A stretch of 64,000 nt of DNA from assembly GCF_000330505.1 (NCBI RefSeq), contig NW_004440426.1, forward strand, positions 477,728 to 541,727, written 5' to 3'. The notes below the pieces were generated by a model. The model saw only the letters and a list, made by a program, of their open reading frames with translations. It did no database searches and had not been told where the DNA came from. The DNA is from Entamoeba invadens IP1. Its lineage: Eukaryota > Evosea > Mastigamoebida > Endamoebidae. The number at the start of each line of letters is the position of its first letter. The first letter of the stretch is position 1. Of this stretch, positions 21,304-33,215 are shown in pieces. Both the position numbers and the translations under genes were made by a program.

Positions 21304-23434
21304 TTAACTAACTTCAAGTTGTATTTTCAAAAAGGTGATTTTTGGAGCAGTGTGAGGATTTGTTCTGTTTCTCTCATCAGTCAAAATATTTCCCATCACG
21401 CTAAAAACTCTTTCAGAATCAATGCTTGTAGATTGTGCAGACAAACTTTCTTGACAATTCTTTCAAGTGGGTGAAAGTGCTGTTTTTTCAGTAAGTCAAG
21501 GGGGTTTCATGCAATTCAGTTTGACCATCAGATGTCCCTTTGTCTTCCATATATTCTCCAAGTTTTTTCGCCATTCCAGAATCTTTGGCATCTGACTCTC
21601 TTACTCGTTGATCATTTCCATCCTTTGTTAATTGTATAGAAAGTTTCCTCTTCGCGGTAAGGTAATCTCGAGAGCCAACCAACTTAGATTCAACAACTCT
21701 TTTAATATGTTCCTGATCCCTTAAATTCAAGTATTTGTCTCTTTCAGGAGGAAATAGAAAACAGGCAATTTTGAAATGTTCATTATCAAGAATCTTTCCA
21801 AACCTCTTAGAAAACCCATTCCGAGCAATATTTTTCCAATCTTTTCCAAAAAGAAGCTCTTGTGTGTTATTCATGTCGTTTTGGTGTGATGGTCCACTAC
21901 TTACAGAAGAAAGGTGTTGTGATGTGTTCCGTATAAGTTTGGGTTGATGTAAACCAACTGTTGGTTGAGAACAGGATGGCACTGTGGCGTAATTCGGTCG
22001 GTAAGTGAGAGGAGAAAGAGAGGTTGACAGATGAAGACTGTGGATGACTGGTTGTGTTGAAGGAATGTGAGGTAGTGTGAAGTAGTGTGATCTTGTTGCA
22101 ACGAAAGAAATCATTCGAAGAAGTTGGGTAGATGGGCGATCATCATGTTCACTCCACTTCTGTGTTGGGTATTTTCTGATCATTTCCCATATATTTGTTA
22201 GAATTCCTAATACAAAACACGAATTTGGAGTGGAGTTGGTAGAGAGAGTACTGTATGCATCATTCATTAATTTGACGAATGGAAAGATATTCTTCATTTC
22301 CACCCAATTTTCATCTGTCAAACGGTTTGTTCCACGCGTGTCGTTTATCGACTTCTCCATTTGAAGTGCCGTTTCAAAAGATTTACAACAAGAGTTGAAT
22401 CTTGTTTTGCAAAATGTTGCAAGACAACAATATTTCTCTTCATTCTCTTCACACTTTTTTAATAAAACACGCGTTGAAAGTGATACTTGACAAGTTTTCG
22501 ACACCTTATTCAACATTTCCAACATTTTGTTGAGTTCTGAAAATATTCTTAATTAAGTCTGAAAAAATCAAGTTAATCCCATGAACAACACAATTTAATT
22601 TCTTTCCACAAACATCCGACAGTCCATTGTTATTCCGACACCCATCAGACACGATGTAATAAATGTTGTTTTTGATCCCAAATTTTTCCAACACATCTTT
22701 GCTTTTCTTCTTGATATTGTCAGCAGTGTGTTTTTCATTGAAAACACTGACTTCAAGTACATAGTTTAGGGGGGTTGAACTGCTTGTCAAAATAATGCAA
22801 TGTGGTTGTATTGAAGCTGTTCCCGAATTTGGACATTATATCCGTAGAAACACAGCCATAGTTCCCCTCAGTTTTTTCTTTGACTTCAGAAATAAAACTT
22901 TTCATTTTGTCGTTGTAGACTTTGTTTAGCAATGAAGTTCAAAATGTGGTGGTTCCACACAGCTTCACAGTGGGGTCAAGGAGCTTGATCAACTCGACCA
23001 AGAATGGATTTGTGACTTGTCGCAAAGAAATATTTCCTGTTATGAAAAATTTTAATAATAGTGTATTGAGCTTGACACTTTTTGGAGAGTAATTTTTCAA
23101 AACTTCAAAATCGTCGATGTCACTCTCATCAATGTTTTCGGGGTGAATAAAGGCGTGTTCTCATTGAGGACGTTGTTCCTTGAAAACTGAGACATTTGTG
23201 ACAAAATTTGCATATTACTTTTCCCTTACAATTTTGACATCTCGAGTTAAAATTGTGATGTTCGGAACACGTCTTACAATCCTTTTCAAAATAATTCCAA
23301 ACAAAGGAACCTTCTTTGTTGAATTCTTGCATGTATTTTTTATAGTTTTTTATAGGGGTCATATAAATTGGTTGTTTTCCATCAATTAGTTGAAGATTTT
23401 GGTAGGACTTCGATTCGAACAAAGTGTAAAACAT
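21304..23434 (-). pseudogene. hAT transposase, multiply frame-broken
   Basis: About 710 codons' worth of hAT transposase readable across several frames. It starts at ATG 23434 (MFYTLFESKSYQNLQL) and passes a Cys/His-rich BED-like finger (KVICKFCHKCLSFQG). It continues through YGCVSTDIMSKFG, the first catalytic Asp, near 22840; SDGCRNNNGLSDVCG with VVHGINLIF, the second Asp region; and LATFCKTRFNS. The C-terminal dimerisation motif STSIDSERVFSVMGNIL sits at about 21370-21420. Breaks lie near 23160, at the TGA near 22936, at 22800, at 22530 and at 21480. The element is therefore non-autonomous. Its orientation, with the C-terminus towards the left end, is consistent with the element boundaries at 20824 and 28693. 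Confidence 0.85.
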
Positions 23435-23645
23435 TTTTAATAAAAATTGTGTTATTTGTTAAAATTTGAAACCCTGAAATTAAGTATATTTTGCTCACTT
23501 TTTGGAACAGAGAAATAACTAAAAAGACAAAATGATAATTTATGATTCGAATTTTGACCAATAAAACAAGAAAAAAACCAACAATTCATTTTGAAGTTTA
23601 TTGTAGTAAAATATAAAATGAGAAAAAAAACAATTTATTGAAATG

Positions 23646-23666
23646 ACCCGTCATGTTTTGACGGGT
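23646..23666. repeat. short GC-rich hairpin
   Basis: ACCCGTCA and TGACGGGT are separated by five bases, so this is an 8-bp perfect stem. It is unusually GC-rich for the area and sits upstream of the hAT transposase start, in what should be the subterminal part of the element. Possible protein-binding hairpin; function unknown. Confidence 0.6.
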
Positions 23667-23824
23667 TTAGTTTTTATTTTTATCCATTTTTTAGTTTTGA
23701 AAGGTAAAAAACGACTCTTAATTTTGGACTCTAACATGAATGTTCATGATGTATCTCCGATCCACGACAATAAAAACAATAATTGTAAAATATAGCTTTA
23801 TCACATTAACATGATGCTCAATTT

Positions 23825-23924
23825 NNNNNNNNNNNNNNNNNNNNNNNNNNNNNNNNNNNNNNNNNNNNNNNNNNNNNNNNNNNNNNNNNNNNNNNNNNNN
23901 NNNNNNNNNNNNNNNNNNNNNNNN
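23825..23924. other. assembly gap (100 N)
   Basis: Exactly 100 N, the conventional placeholder for a gap of unknown length. Sequence and distances across it are not reliable. Confidence 0.98.
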
Positions 23925-24557
23925 GCTCATTCTTTTACTCATTGCCATACTGAGCAGTTATAACCATTAAAAAACGAATGATTAAAAAGTTAAATTTGAC
24001 AATTTTTATTTTTAAAAATAATAATTTGATTATAGTTTGATAATAATTAATTTTTACTATTATTTGAATAAATAACTGGATAAAAACTATATTCTTTATA
24101 ATTTCAGACAATCAACAATAGATATACATATTGCCCAAATGAGTTATGTAACTTTTATGTGGAATAATCATATTATTAATGTTATATGAATACAAATTGA
24201 TAAATTAATTTCACACCAAAAACGTCTAGAACGTTTTTTAATGGTATTGATCACTTTAAAATGGCAGACATACACGTGATTGACATGATTTGGACATTGT
24301 ATCGTGTAATGAGTTTAAACTATTTATTTTTGTTGTTTATAACAAACAAAACAAAATTAATAAAGCAAAAATAAATATACTAGTTAATATAATTTATTTG
24401 TAGTTTTCGACCATGCATATTGTTTAAAAACAATAATAATAATAATAAAATAATATAATCATATTTGAATAAAATAACCATTAAATAATTATAATTATAT
24501 AATAAAAATATATTCTATGTTTAAGTTTAAACAATCTTACCAAATATAACACAGTTA

Positions 24558-26107
24558 ATGAGTGAAAAGAAGCCTTATAAGTATGTTGAAAAGAAAGAAG
24601 GAAAGGGCATTCCCGCGATTGCATGTGATCACACCCGTCTGCTTTCTCGCCTTACGTTGTATCCAGAGTATTTAGAACTCTTCAGAAAATGCGAGGCAGA
24701 AGTAAATTGTTGTAACAGTCATTTCGACCAAATTAAACTTGTCATTGAAAGTCTGGGAGATGTTTCTTGGCGTCGGGGCTGGAGAGCGGATATAAAAGAG
24801 TTCTTTGGAGGTGTCAGGAGCGTGGAAAAACAGATTCGAAAGGTCGAGAACAAGAAAGGAGGAGGACTCGTTGGACGCCCAAGTCTTTTGAAAAAGGAAC
24901 AGAAAGAAGAAGTCCAAAAGTTTATAGAAACTTTTCAAAAGGCGAAACAGCCAGTGGAACCTCGAGATGTTAGAGATTTTGTCAACCTGAAGCTTATTAA
25001 AGAGGGTGAGAAATCGCTAACAACAAAGCAGATGTATGAAATTGTCAAGAAAATTCCAGAGCTTGGTGTTAAAAAAGGAGAGTTGATGGAGACACCCAGA
25101 GTAATTGTGTCAAAAAACTTATCATAGAATACATCGGTGAGCTGAAAAAAAAGCAGTGGATGGGAAGCCAGCGGCGTTGGTTTATAACTTAGACGAGGTC
25201 GGGTTCGATCTTTTTGTTGATGCTCTTTCAAAGTCGGTATGTTTTTCTCATGCTTTCGGTGAGACAGTTTACACTCCAGTCGCTGGTCGTGGAGACAGGA
25301 TAACCCTTTTGGGTTATATTCGAGCAGATGGGCACGCACTTGACCCCCTCATAATCACCAGCCGAGTGACTCTGGACCAAGATGTACTTGCCATTTTGTC
25401 AACTCATGCCATAATAAAGACCCAGCCGAAGGGATTTATGAATTCCTCATTGTTTCAAGAATGGGTCGAGCGTGTTCTTGTTGTTGATGTCAAGGCGTCT
25501 CAGAAGGCTCTCCACACCAAAGCGCGAGCTGTCCTCATTATGGACGGTTTTAAAGCCCATGACGCTGCAATTGAAATACTGAAGAAGAACGGCATCGATG
25601 TGTTGTACCTAAAACCACACACTTCGCATCTATGCCAACCACTGGATTTGTGTGTTTTTTCTGCCGTCAAGTCTCATTTGTCTAAAAATGAACTCCTCAA
25701 AATGGAATTTGAAAACTACATGAAAGAAAGTGGAAAACCAACAAACGAGTTGTTCGATGATCTTTTGAAAGTGAAGATTGAGTTTGCAGAATCTACAGTG
25801 GAAAAAAAAGAATCCTCTCAATCTACGATTCGTGGAAGGCAAAAGACCGTCTTGAAACAATAGTCAGTGCCTTCAAGCAATCAGGAATAGTGTTACAGTC
25901 TGCTATTTGTGACCGCAAAGTTGAAGACACGTCCGAGTCATCGAGAACATATAAAGTCTGCAAAGTCGACGTTGCTTACTCAAGATGTATAAGACTTTTT
26001 TATATGGAGATGAAATGGAAGAAATTCCGGCTCCAAAAATACAGAAAAAATTGATGTTAGAAACTGAAAAAGAAAGAAAAGCGAGGTTGGAAAAACGAAA
26101 GAAATAA
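24558..26107 (+). pseudogene. pogo/Tigger-type (DDE_1) transposase, frame-broken
   Basis: ATG at 24558 opens a 189-codon frame holding an N-terminal DNA-binding region and a GRPSLLKKEQKEEVQKFI helix. The catalytic part follows in another frame from 25156: ALVYNLDEVGFDLF (first Asp), LIMDGFKAHDAA (second Asp) and LKPHTSHLCQPLDLCVFSAV (third Asp), the pogo/jerky DDE_1 arrangement. The tail SAFKQSGIVLQ and a basic end (ERKARLEKRKK) to TAA 26107 are in further frames. Breaks lie at an A6 run (about 25122), an A8 run (25145-25152), an A8 run (25802-25809) and a T6 run (about 25995). Joined, it would be about 515 residues. No terminal inverted repeats of its own were found. It lies inside the hAT boundaries. 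Confidence 0.8.
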
Positions 26108-26882
26108 TTAAAGAACTTGTTTCTTTTTATCAATAATTCATGTTTTTAAACAAAATAACTAATTTTTAATATAACAATTAATAATATATTAACATTTTAT
26201 CATTTAATTTTTCTCGAAATATATATTTCAATCATCATTGTAAAATTATTTTTGTTTACAAACATCAAAAATTCAATGTATAGTTTATATTCAATTGTTA
26301 TTTAAGTTTAAAACGAAAACTTTCACAAATGAAAAAATCCTAAAAAGAATTTTAAATCGTGTTTTTATTTAAAAATAAAAATGTATTGATTTTGCTCTTA
26401 AAATATTATTTTTAAATTAAGATTGGTATTTCTTTATTTTTTGAAACGTAGATTGTAAAACACCAGACACTTAAATTCAAAACATGTAAAATAATGCTTT
26501 TTGAAATATTGCAAAACACCAAATTGAAACTGTTTTTTAACTTGAAAAATACAAATCAGTGTTAATTTTGAATTGTAAAAATAAACGTTTATTTACACGT
26601 GTTTAAAAATACAATATTATATATTATATATTGTATTTTAGTCATTCGGTTTTAAAATTTTATTGATTATTTTTTTAATTATTGTGAAATATTTTTAAAT
26701 CACACATTTTCATGTATTTTAAATGATGATACGAAATAATTATATTTTTACAATAAATCATGTAAAAAATATTGAAAATGAAACCATTTAATATTAATTA
26801 AAAAGTAAGAGTTGAACTGTGAATGAAACTAAATAAACAAAAAAACAATCAATGTCTGTAAACGATACGGACAATAAGTTTG

Positions 26883-26999
26883 TCGAAAATAGCAGAATGT
26901 AAAGTTATTTTTGATTGCTTGAAGGCACCGTATATTGTTTCAAGACGGTCTTTTGCCTTCCACGAATCGTAGATTGAGAGGATTCTTTTTTCCACTGTC
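26883..26999 (-). repeat. inverted partial copy of the pogo-type transposase 3' part
   Basis: The reverse complement of this stretch matches 25796-25915 closely. It is almost identical over the segment from the poly-A to TCTTGAAACAATA, then diverged. The copy has A6 where the main gene has A8 (25802-25809), and with A6 the frame reads through as KRILSIYDSW. It is therefore a paralogous fragment from an element whose reading frame was intact at that point. Confidence 0.8.
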
Positions 27000-27253
27000 G
27001 ATTATTATAACAGTATGACTGATTAAGAAAGTCTATTTAATGATTGTTTTTCTTGATGTTTTATTGTTATTCTATTTTTATTGTATTTAAATATAGATTA
27101 TTTATATTTATCTATTATTATAAATAGTTCAAATTGTTTATATAATTAGAACGGTTTAATATTTTGTACCGTTTCTCAAAAGTGCAGATTAGGTTTTTCC
27201 TTTTTTAATGGAAAGCAATATATCGTAATTATTCAATAAAAATTACATTTTTA

Positions 27254-27322
27254 TGTTCTCGAAGTTCTACCAAAATCTTCAACTAATTGATGGAAAACAA
27301 CCAATTTATATGACCCCTATAA
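27254..27322 (+). repeat. inverted copy of the hAT transposase 5' end
   Basis: Reads ATG then SKFYQNLQLIDGKQPIYM, the same as the start of the hAT transposase (23434 downward) with a small internal deletion, but on the opposite strand. It stops at 27322, about 33 bases before the mariner-type element. It indicates a second, rearranged hAT copy or an inversion inside the composite. Confidence 0.8.
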
Positions 27323-27355
27323 TTTTTAATTTTTGTTTTTTGAAATTATAATAAA

Positions 27356-28289
27356 CAGTGAAAATACGTTTCAAAATGATGGGAAAATAGTTTAAAAATG
27401 ACAGATTTTATTTTAAAAGGACAAGATTTTTAATAAAAAAGATCGATTTTTTAATAAAATATAATTTATTTCCGACGTTTTCCCTATTTTACACATAAAA
27501 CACAAACAATTTGAAATTACAAGTCTTTTCTTTCATATGCTTTTCCCCAAATTTCGTTGCGACACCTCTCTATAGACGCTTTAACTTCAGCTTGTTGAAT
27601 CGAAATAAATCCATCTTTTTTTCAATAAGATCGCCAAAACCAGACTAAATACGTATGTCACTTTCTACACGCCTTTTTCAAAAACCAAAAATAGTTTCTA
27701 TCAAGTTGAGTTCAGGGCTGTAGGCTGCATTATAAACAACTGAATGGTGAGTGTTAGTTACTGGTTTCCTCAAACGGTTGTGTATAGTTCAATTGTCACA
27801 CCAAAACACTGCTGAAATGTTGTTGTCGTCACAATGTTTCATCAATTCCATAAAATATATATCAAGTCTTTCTCTTTTTCTCCAAGTAGCTTAAAAAATA
27901 AAAGGTGTTTTAGATTCAAACTGGCGCTGTTGTTCATTCAGTTGGATAATTGGTGGATTTTCAATAAATTCATTCCTAGTTATTGGGTCTCTGGAGTCGA
28001 TAGAAGTCAAAGATTGTGACATTTATATCAATTAATAAGATCAAGATTTAAAATTGAGTTAAAATGCTCTTTCTTATTATGATTTAATTATTCATTATCA
28101 CATTTATTTTTTTAATTTGATTATGGTATTTTAATTGTTTGTGTTTTGTGTTTAAAATCGGGAAAACGTCGGAAATAAATTATATTTTATTAAAAAATCG
28201 ATCCTTTTTATTAAAAATCTTGTCCTTTTAAAATAAAATCTGTCATTTTTAAACTATTTTCCCATCATTTTTCAAACGTATTTTCACTG
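27356..28289 (-). mobile_element. defective Tc1/mariner-type element with ~150-bp inverted repeats
   Basis: Starts CAGTGAAAATACGTTTCAAA at 27356 and ends in the near-exact reverse complement at 28289. The inverted arms extend about 150 bases (27356-27507 against 28137-28289). A TA follows the right end; at the left end the expected TA reads AA, so one copy has mutated. The interior holds a fragment of a mariner-type transposase on the minus strand. The element lies within the hAT boundaries and so inserted after, or travelled with, the hAT. Confidence 0.8.
27527..27845 (-). pseudogene. mariner-type transposase C-terminal remnant
   Basis: On the minus strand the remnant reads DN-stop-TIHNRLRKPV and then NAAYSPELNLIETIFGFLKK, the second Asp and the Glu of an IS630/Tc1/mariner DDE core. 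A second segment follows (GFISIQQAEVKASIERC, ending at TAA 27527) that aligns with the C-terminus of the larger mariner element at 34524-35824. There is a TGA in the DNx motif and further stops, so it is dead. The D-to-E spacing is 32 residues, the same as in the larger element. Confidence 0.75.
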
Positions 28290-28675
28290 TAATTTAAAAT
28301 AAACAAATATTTTTATTTATTTTTTTAAGTTATTTTTGTTTACACTGATTATTTTTTTGCCGTCTGTTAAAACTTTTTAGTTTTTTGAAAAAAAAAACAA
28401 TTAAGTATTGATTTAAAGATTCAAGTTTTTTAAAGTTTACTATCGATTGTTCGTATTTGACAAAATTGTTATTTCTTTTTTATCTTTTTAATAATTTGCA
28501 TTTTTGGTTCGAAAAAGATATTTCTTTTTTTTAAATATCTAATTGTGTACACGTTTCGGAAAACAGACGAATTTCGACTTTTTTTTACCATTTTCAGTAA
28601 AAATAATTTATTTGAGCAATATCAACTTCGTTATTACCACAAAAGAGTCTCTCTACCACTTTAGAAATTTTCCTC

Positions 28676-28693
28676 TTGCGATTCCGCACCCTA
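28676..28693. repeat. right terminal inverted repeat of hAT element
   Basis: Reverse complement reads TAGGGTGCGGAATCGCAA, one mismatch to the left end at 20824. It is followed by the TTATAAAA duplication at 28694-28701. Confidence 0.85.
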
Positions 28694-28701
28694 TTATAAA
28701 A

Positions 28702-30523
28702 TAATTAAATGGTAAAATTAATTATAAATAATAGTTTATCAATAAAAATAAAGTTATAAAAAACTAATACTAATTACAAATTGTTAGTAAAATAAACATA
28801 CAAATAAACCTCAGACAAAATTTAACTAAATAATTATTAATTCCAAATAATTGATTATTAAATTAATTTTTTTAATTAATAATAAATTGTTTAATTTTAA
28901 TAACTAATTAGTAAAAAATATAATATATTAATTATTATTATATAATTTTATTGAATGGATAAAGTTTGAATAAATGTGTTAATAAAAACTAAAAAAATAT
29001 AAAACATTTTTTGAATTTAATAGTTATTATTATTTTATTATTTAATTTATGATTAATTTAACGCCTTTTTTGCTTACATTATTCATATTATTATTTTAGA
29101 AATTATTACAACTTATTTATAAAGATGTTAAAACTACTTTTTTACATTTAATTACTTTTTACTATTTAACAAACACATAATTATATATTTGAAACCAAAC
29201 CCACCTCACAAACATTTCAATTATATTTATATGTTTTAATTGTTTTTTTTTTGCAAATAATTACTATTGAAAACACAAATTATGGGTTTTATTTGGTTTT
29301 AAATAGTTGTATTAAATATAATTTAAAACTAAATATTATTTTGGATAATTTTATAATTGTTATGTAAAAAATCAAATAAATCATTCATTTTTAACACACA
29401 ATCAACACTATTAATAAGTTATTGTGTAAAACAAATTGAGTGAAAACGCAATTGATGTACAATTATTATAGTTTGACATTTGAAATGCTTTCTATACCAG
29501 TGAAAATGTCGGTTATTATATATAAGTATCAGTTTCAAATTATGTCCTTATGATTGTTTTGTTATGAAGGTGTCTTTGGATATTTGTTTAATTTCAATGT
29601 TTGTAATTGCTGAAAACGACAATTTATTAAACATTTTTATATGACTATCTGACTACAATAAGAGTTGTTTAATCCGTTTATTGTAATGTATTTTTGAATT
29701 TACTCTCACAATTAATTTTTTGGAAATTTAAGTTGTTAATGTTATAACCACCAAGTAGTGTTTGCCAATTGTTAATCTTATTTTAAAAAAACACCTTCAT
29801 TAATTTCAAGAAGAGATATCAAACTTTTTATTTGAATTGATAAACATGACATTCTATTTTGTATTTTCTTGTTGAGATTATGTTTTCTTGTTGTTGAATC
29901 GTTGTTTTTATCGAGCAATACACTCTAATATCTTGTTGGTCGTAGTTTTGAACTGTAATATAATTTAAAATACTGTCTCTGTCATTATAGTCAACGTGTT
30001 TGTAATTCTTCTGATGTTAACTTCTTGCCAGCTATATTGTATTACACACAAATCAAAGTTTGTATCATCATCATTATAAAAATTAAATTGACAATACTTA
30101 TTGCACATTGAATTATCGAGTCACGAATCAGTCACCAAATCAACTGTTTTTTTCGTCAAGATGGTTTTATTTTTAATTATAATTCAGTTCAATCGTTTAA
30201 CAACTTGCAAATATGTTTCAACAGATATCTTAACGTTTATGAGGGCAACACAACACGTCTTCTTTTCTGTTGTTATGATCATTTACAATTATTTCAATTG
30301 AGTCATTATGTTAAATATCAATCAACGATAAGCGTTTTTACACATCTTTACCATATCTTCGTTCAAAAACACTCACAATATTAAACTGTTTTAACTTTTC
30401 ATCTCAATGTTTTGATTGTTACATAGTATGTACAGTCTCCCAAATTTGAAACTTTCTTTTTCATTTTATCATACAAATTATAAATAATAGTTTTATAATT
30501 ATTGTTGAATGAATATTTAACCG
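28702..30523. other. long AT-rich region without recognisable gene
   Basis: 1.8 kb of mostly A/T sequence. The only open frame of note (30101-30301) has no recognisable homology and a biased AT composition. The left end of the second hAT-like element probably lies in the last part, but I could not identify its terminal repeat. Confidence 0.45.
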
Positions 30524-33215
30524 TTATAATGTCGCCAAGTAATAGTTTAGAATTTTTGTTTCATAATTGTGTGAGCCTCTTGTTTTCTCTATTTTTGTAC
30601 TCAAATTGATTTGTGACATCAACTTGGCAATAGAAAAAGACCTTTCCACATCTCATGTAGTTGGAGGAATACGTTCGATCATTCCAGCTTTTGTCTTAAC
30701 AGGGGTAGCTCTGCAAGTTTTTCCGAAGTCATTTTTGCAAACACATTCGTGAGGGTCAAATAAGAAACAATACAATGTTTCTCAACCAATTGTTGGTATT
30801 GTTCGAGTATCCTCCGGCTTCTTCGTCTTTCGTTTATTATAAATGTAATATTTGTTATACGTCGTTTTTTTTCTTCTGTGTATTGATCATTTGATGGGTC
30901 TATTTTTCCATTTATAATATCTAGAGTTTCTTTATTATTCTTAATAGCTTTTATTTGTATGGTTTTTTCTTGTCTTGTTTTCATTTCTTCGATTATTTGT
31001 TCGTGAGTGCCCATCCAACTTTTTACCTTATCAAGTTCTGCTCTAATTTCAACAGTTGTGATAATGTTGTTTTCAACATTCATTGGATAAAAATAAATAT
31101 CCAAGTCTTTTTGAAAGGACAATTCGGTGTGTTGTTTTCTTAATATTTCAAAGTGATCATAATCACTGACATCCACTTTTGTTAAATCAATTACATCTAT
31201 TTTGTTAAATGGGTTTGTGTATCTCACAGTTAAACCTTGTAATAAGCGCGACAAATAATTTATACAAAAATTTTTGTATATATTTTTTATCATCTTCACT
31301 CACAACGAAACACGCAAAATTCACAGAATAAAGTAATCTCCCCCTTTCTACTTCCAACTTCGCCAAGAAAATGTATTTGATAAACTCAAGTATTTTTTTA
31401 TACACAACAGCAAAACACAAATCACTATTTTGTATCCAATCTAACAAATGTTTCATTGAAGTTTCAATAAAGTCTACAAACGAAAGTGATGCAACAAACA
31501 CGACGTTTGTTAAAGATGGATCTTTTAGTGTTAGATGAGTTCTAATATCTTCTGTTTGTGGTTCCGGAATAAAACCAAGCAGTCTTTGAGCACAATAAGC
31601 AGAGAAGACTGGGAAACACTCAAAAAGTGTATTTGAAATCAAGGCATTAAACAAAAAACGTGTATTTGAGTACTGTGGTATTTTTCTTAAAATTTCGTAG
31701 ATTCCGTTATCCTTCAAATAATTCTTCCACCCTCTGCGTATTGGTTCTGTTGATATTTTCATTAAGAACTGTTTTATCATTTTAAGATCTCCAAAGTCAA
31801 AAGTTCTTTCGTTTGCAATAGACAATCTGTGTTGTAGACAGTAATTGATCTTAAATAATGGACGTAAGTCATCAGTGAGCATATGGTACATGATACCCGC
31901 AATACCGTTTCCCATTGATATACCCGTATCAAGTCCATCACAACAAAGCCCTCTAAACAAGTCAAGTGGGATATTGTGGTCTTTGAGAACAATGGTTATC
32001 TATTTGGTCAAATTCTTAGCAGTACTTCTCCCCCCAAACTCACCAATTTTAATTTTAAGTGTTTTCACTTCAAAATGATCTGTCAAAAATCTACCATAAA
32101 GAGACACTGTCTCTACACCATTAAACTTCGCCGTATCGACAAGAAGAAAATATCCATAACAATGTTTTACAACATTATTAAGTTCATTTCTTGTCACTTT
32201 TCCTATAATAACCATTTTTCTTTGTATTGTTTTTCCGCTTATTTTCATTTTCAATACATTTTCTGGCAAGTTACATATCATCAAAATAACTTTAATGAGA
32301 TCAAGAACGTCATTACACTGGCTACAACTCAGATTCATACTTGTAAAGAATAAAACACACAAAAGAACCACGTATTTTTTTCTCAATTTTGCCGCCTTTT
32401 TATTTATTGTGAACTCATTCAAAGGTTTTTTTTAATTCTTCTTGTATACAACGACAGACCCCATCGCCTATTCCTTTTGTTGCATTTTTGGGAAATTCTT
32501 TTTTATTTGAATTGATAAGTTTGATTATATTTTCCATTATTTCACTTTCCTTTTCAACGTTTTTTGTTTTTTCTTGATCTTTTTCTTTTGCAATTTCTTC
32601 GTTTAATTCTTTAAAAGCGTAATAATTTTGTTGAAAGTCTTTACTAGTATCTTCGTCATCATTTAACAATCCATAGTCACCCCTATCAATTTTGTCAGCT
32701 TCTCTTGTGTAGACACTTTCTGGTGATTTTGAGGTGTTATCAACCATTTGAATGTGTGTTTCATTTTCATTGTAGATTGTGTGATTGTGTCGAAGTTCTT
32801 CACATGTTGTTTCAAAACAGTCATCTAACATATCAGTAAGTTCATCTCTTGTATTTTTCATTTTATTTTCGATAGTTTTCAATTCATACTTAAGTTTTTC
32901 ATTAGTTCGGGTATCACAACATTTACTCAAATTATCAATTGAAAAGTAATTAAAAACGTCAAAAATGTTCAATATAAGGTTTTGAAGAACAAATCCTTCA
33001 ACTTTGGCTGATTGTTGAACTTTTGTTGATTGATGTATAAAGCCAAAGTGATTTTTAAACTCTTTGTGGTTACACATTTTGAAACAAATAGGACAAAAGT
33101 GGTTTTCTTGTAAATATCTATCTTCTATTGCATTTTGAAAAGGCAAAAAGGTTAAATAATTGCCGAATTCGATTATCCTTTTGTTGCAAGAATTTGAATT
33201 TAAGTCTCTATTCAT
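30524..33215 (-). pseudogene. second hAT-like transposase (ZNF862-type), broken
   Basis: About 2.7 kb readable as one protein of about 890 residues. ATG at 33215 is followed by a C2H2-like finger (CPICFKMCNHKEF...HFGFIH), a long acidic and charged linker, and then CDGLDTGISMGNGIAGIMYH with INYCLQHRLSIANE, the second-Asp block seen in ZNF862/ZMYM-type hAT relatives. The C-terminal dimerisation block DVERSFSIAKLMSQ ends at TAA 30524. Interruptions: a frame change on A8 (32428-32435), an in-frame TAG at 32000-32002, a shift near 31235, another near 30680 and a TGA before DVERSF. It is unrelated in sequence to the hAT transposase at 21304. Terminal repeats were not found. Confidence 0.75.

Larger units (their letters stand above)
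20824..28693 (-). mobile_element. hAT transposon with nested insertions (7.87 kb)
   Basis: Left end TAGGGTGCGCAATCGCAA (20824-20841) matches the reverse complement of the right end 28676-28693 at 17 of 18 positions. Both ends are flanked by the same octamer TTATAAAA (20816-20823 and 28694-28701), the 8-bp target duplication typical of hAT. The interior contains a broken hAT transposase on the minus strand (21304-23434), which agrees. The right half is foreign or rearranged: an assembly gap, a pogo-type transposase (24558-26107), inverted copies of parts of both transposases, and a mariner-type element (27356-28289). The hAT element therefore acted as a landing site after insertion, or moved as a composite. 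Confidence 0.85.

Noticed and set aside
20824..28693. Maverick/Polinton-type large DNA element
   Set aside because: Size is within reach, but there is no polymerase B, integrase or capsid-like frame; hAT ends, an 8-bp duplication and a hAT transposase explain it.
30101..30301. 66-codon open frame as a gene
   Set aside because: Hydrophobic low-complexity translation typical of AT-rich spacer, no homology recognised, no promoter motif.
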